Shown here: positions 4,825 through 5,817 of the stretch, one piece after another
How the letters are laid out: every line of letters begins with the position of its first letter
Position numbering within the stretch: position 1 is the first letter of the stretch
Program-made: the position numbers and the translations under genes
Notes under the pieces: generated by a model
The model's input: the letters and a program-made list of their open reading frames with translations, nothing else
Told to the model about the DNA's origin: nothing
The model's database searches: none
Origin: Candidatus Woesearchaeota archaeon
Lineage (GTDB): Archaea > Nanobdellota > Nanobdellia > Woesearchaeales > UBA10216
Length of the DNA: 5,817 bases
Direction: 5' to 3'
Assembly: GCA_016180145.1 (NCBI GenBank)
Contig: JACPBT010000079.1
Coordinates: 1 to 5,817 of the forward strand

Positions 4825-4848
4825 ATTAAGAAAGCAGCATTTGGGATT

Positions 4849-4857
4849 GTTATAAAG
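4849..4857 (-). promoter_or_regulatory. Leaderless-type promoter of the reductase gene
   Basis: Read on the reverse strand, CTTTATAAC is centred near 4853. A start point about 26 bases on falls near 4827, within a few bases of the ATG at 4824-4822. The bases before the ATG (TGCTGCTTTCTTAAT) have no Shine-Dalgarno sequence. The gene should therefore be translated from a leaderless or nearly leaderless mRNA. Confidence 0.55.
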
Positions 4858-4874
4858 CTTTTGCAGATGCTAAG

Positions 4875-4893
4875 AAAAAACTGCTCACAAAAA
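4875..4893 (-). terminator. Probable oligo-T terminator of the reverse-strand gene ending at 4895
   Basis: On the reverse strand two T runs follow the TAA stop (4897-4895): T5 at 4893-4889 and T6 at 4880-4875. Archaeal RNA polymerase terminates on such T tracts without needing a hairpin. They lie just upstream of the reductase TATA box, so the two genes are probably separate transcription units. Confidence 0.5.
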
Positions 4894-4894
4894 C

Positions 4895-5817
4895 TTACTT
4901 CCTGCCTGCAGATAAGATGTATGGCGCACCTGAGACTGCGCTATGGCCAACGACTATTTCCGGAATTGGAACCGAAACAATCTTTAGCGGAGTTGTGGGG
5001 TTTGGCTTTGGAGTGGCATTATGATACCCGTTTCCGGCTTCAGGATGATAAGGCATAGCACGAACTGAAAAAGTCCTACGATTGAACATTCCCCCATCCC
5101 AAACTGCCTCAGAATCGCCATTTTCATCATGCACCTCTCCATTTGAGGCAGCATTTCTTACCAGAGCCTCAAGCGAACTATGCATTTTAAATACGCTGAC
5201 AAAACGGGCAAGATTTTCAAGCGCCTGCGGATTTTGGCGCAGTAATGTAGGGTTCCCTGACATTGCTTCAACCATCTTGTAAAGGCTCTGTATGCGTGTT
5301 TGTTTGTGACGCCCATGAGAAGGAGACGCACGAAGCTCATCGTTTACATATCTGATTCTTGCACGCCTTGATTCATCCTGCCTTCTGAACCTTTCCTCAA
5401 GCCAGTCAAATTCAGAGTCTTTCGCTTCTGCTTCACGTCTCACCCATCCTTTATGCTGCCTGTTGAACTGTCCTTGAAGTTCATCAAATTTTGAGTCGTA
5501 TTCCTGCCCCCATTTTATGGTTTCCTCTGCAATAACAGAGTCCCTTTCCTTTTCATTCAGCTCATCAGTTACTCCAGCAGCCCATGCGCCGTATTCCTTC
5601 AATTTTTTTGTTCTTGTAAGCGCCTCTACCGCGTCTTTTGCAACATTAAGCAGGTTCATCAACTCTCTCTTCTCTGACTTACTGGTTGATGAAATCGCAG
5701 CTAATATTTCTATATTTTCACCTATATCAGGAGTGTAACTGTTGTTAACAGCCATCGCTTCCGCTTCATTAGTTACCGGGTTGTCGTCATAACCCATTGG
5801 ATGCTGCGCATCACTAA
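4895..5817 (-). CDS. Unrecognised hydrophilic repetitive protein, 5' end off the window
   Basis: The reverse frame is open from the right edge to TAA at 4897-4895. ATG at 5797 would give 300 residues, but the frame continues upstream (SDAQHP before that Met) to the end of the window, so the true start is probably outside. I do not recognise a family. From that Met, residues 28-160 are highly charged and helical, likely coiled coil. They contain a repeat of 26-residue period: DSKFDELQGQFNRQ (101-114) and DSEFDWLEERFRRQ (127-140). A more globular helical part (165-218) follows, then a Gly/Asn/Pro-rich tail (220-300) with NATPKPNPTTP and a Val/Ile-Pro stretch. There is no cysteine, no signal peptide and no membrane segment in the visible part. 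Large Pro/Asn-rich, coiled-coil proteins of this kind can be structural, but no function is claimed. Confidence 0.7.
   Translation of the reverse strand, partial: SDAQHPMGYDDNPVTNEAEAMAVNNSYTPDIGENIEILAAISSTSKSEKRELMNLLNVAKDAVEALTRTKKLKEYGAWAAGVTDELNEKERDSVIAEETIKWGQEYDSKFDELQGQFNRQHKGWVRREAEAKDSEFDWLEERFRRQDESRRARIRYVNDELRASPSHGRHKQTRIQSLYKMVEAMSGNPTLLRQNPQALENLARFVSVFKMHSSLEALVRNAASNGEVHDENGDSEAVWDGGMFNRRTFSVRAMPYHPEAGNGYHNATPKPNPTTPLKIVSVPIPEIVVGHSAVSGAPYILSAGRK

Noticed and set aside
5082..5282. Short Ser/Phe-rich + strand frames (also 5517-5738) opposite the last gene
   Set aside because: Open only because of the codon bias of the long reverse-strand frame; no start signals or family resemblance.

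Overview
The window looks like a piece of an uncultured archaeal genome, most likely a DPANN-type lineage (inference). Support comes from TATA boxes about 26 bases upstream of predicted start points, two apparently leaderless genes, GGAGGTG-type ribosome binding sites, and proteins of types I associate with small archaea. These include an HTHD-motif extracytoplasmic protein, membrane-anchored DsbA, and an AbrB/PIN toxin-antitoxin pair. I cannot place the organism more precisely.

Left part (1-2360, all + strand). The window opens inside the end of an HTHD-motif protein gene. A roughly 425-base gap follows. It holds a bulged hairpin followed by TTTCAA, which resembles an IS200/IS605 right end, and it abuts a 33-codon reverse-strand stub of a helix-turn-helix-like gene that still has its promoter and ribosome binding site. 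Next comes a tight three-gene operon for the cell envelope: a membrane-anchored DsbA-type thiol oxidoreductase, a lipoprotein cupredoxin with a complete CuA-type ligand set, and a four-helix DoxX-like membrane protein. Together they suggest extracytoplasmic thiol and copper redox chemistry.

Middle (2360-3504). An AT-rich, reverse-strand toxin-antitoxin module (AbrB-type antitoxin, then a COG1569-type PIN nuclease, overlapping by 11 bases) has a clear promoter with an inverted-repeat operator on its TATA box. It is followed by about 430 bases without a gene but dense in inverted repeats.

Right part (3505-5817). An endonuclease III gene (nth) reads rightward. It keeps its catalytic Asp and iron-sulfur cysteines but has an exact in-frame gap where the helix-hairpin-helix and catalytic Lys should be. 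It ends base-to-base against the stop of a reverse-strand ferredoxin-NADP reductase-like FAD/NAD(P) oxidoreductase, which has a leaderless-type promoter. The window ends within an unrecognised, hydrophilic, cysteine-free, partly repetitive reverse-strand protein.

Strand composition changes across the window. The + strand is G/T-rich to about 2360 and C-rich from about 3480 on, even inside the rightward nth gene. This may mark a replication-related skew switch or a rearrangement joint.

The observations most worth following are the nth gene lacking its active-site hairpin, the IS-end/truncated-gene junction, and the hairpin cluster at 3187-3468.
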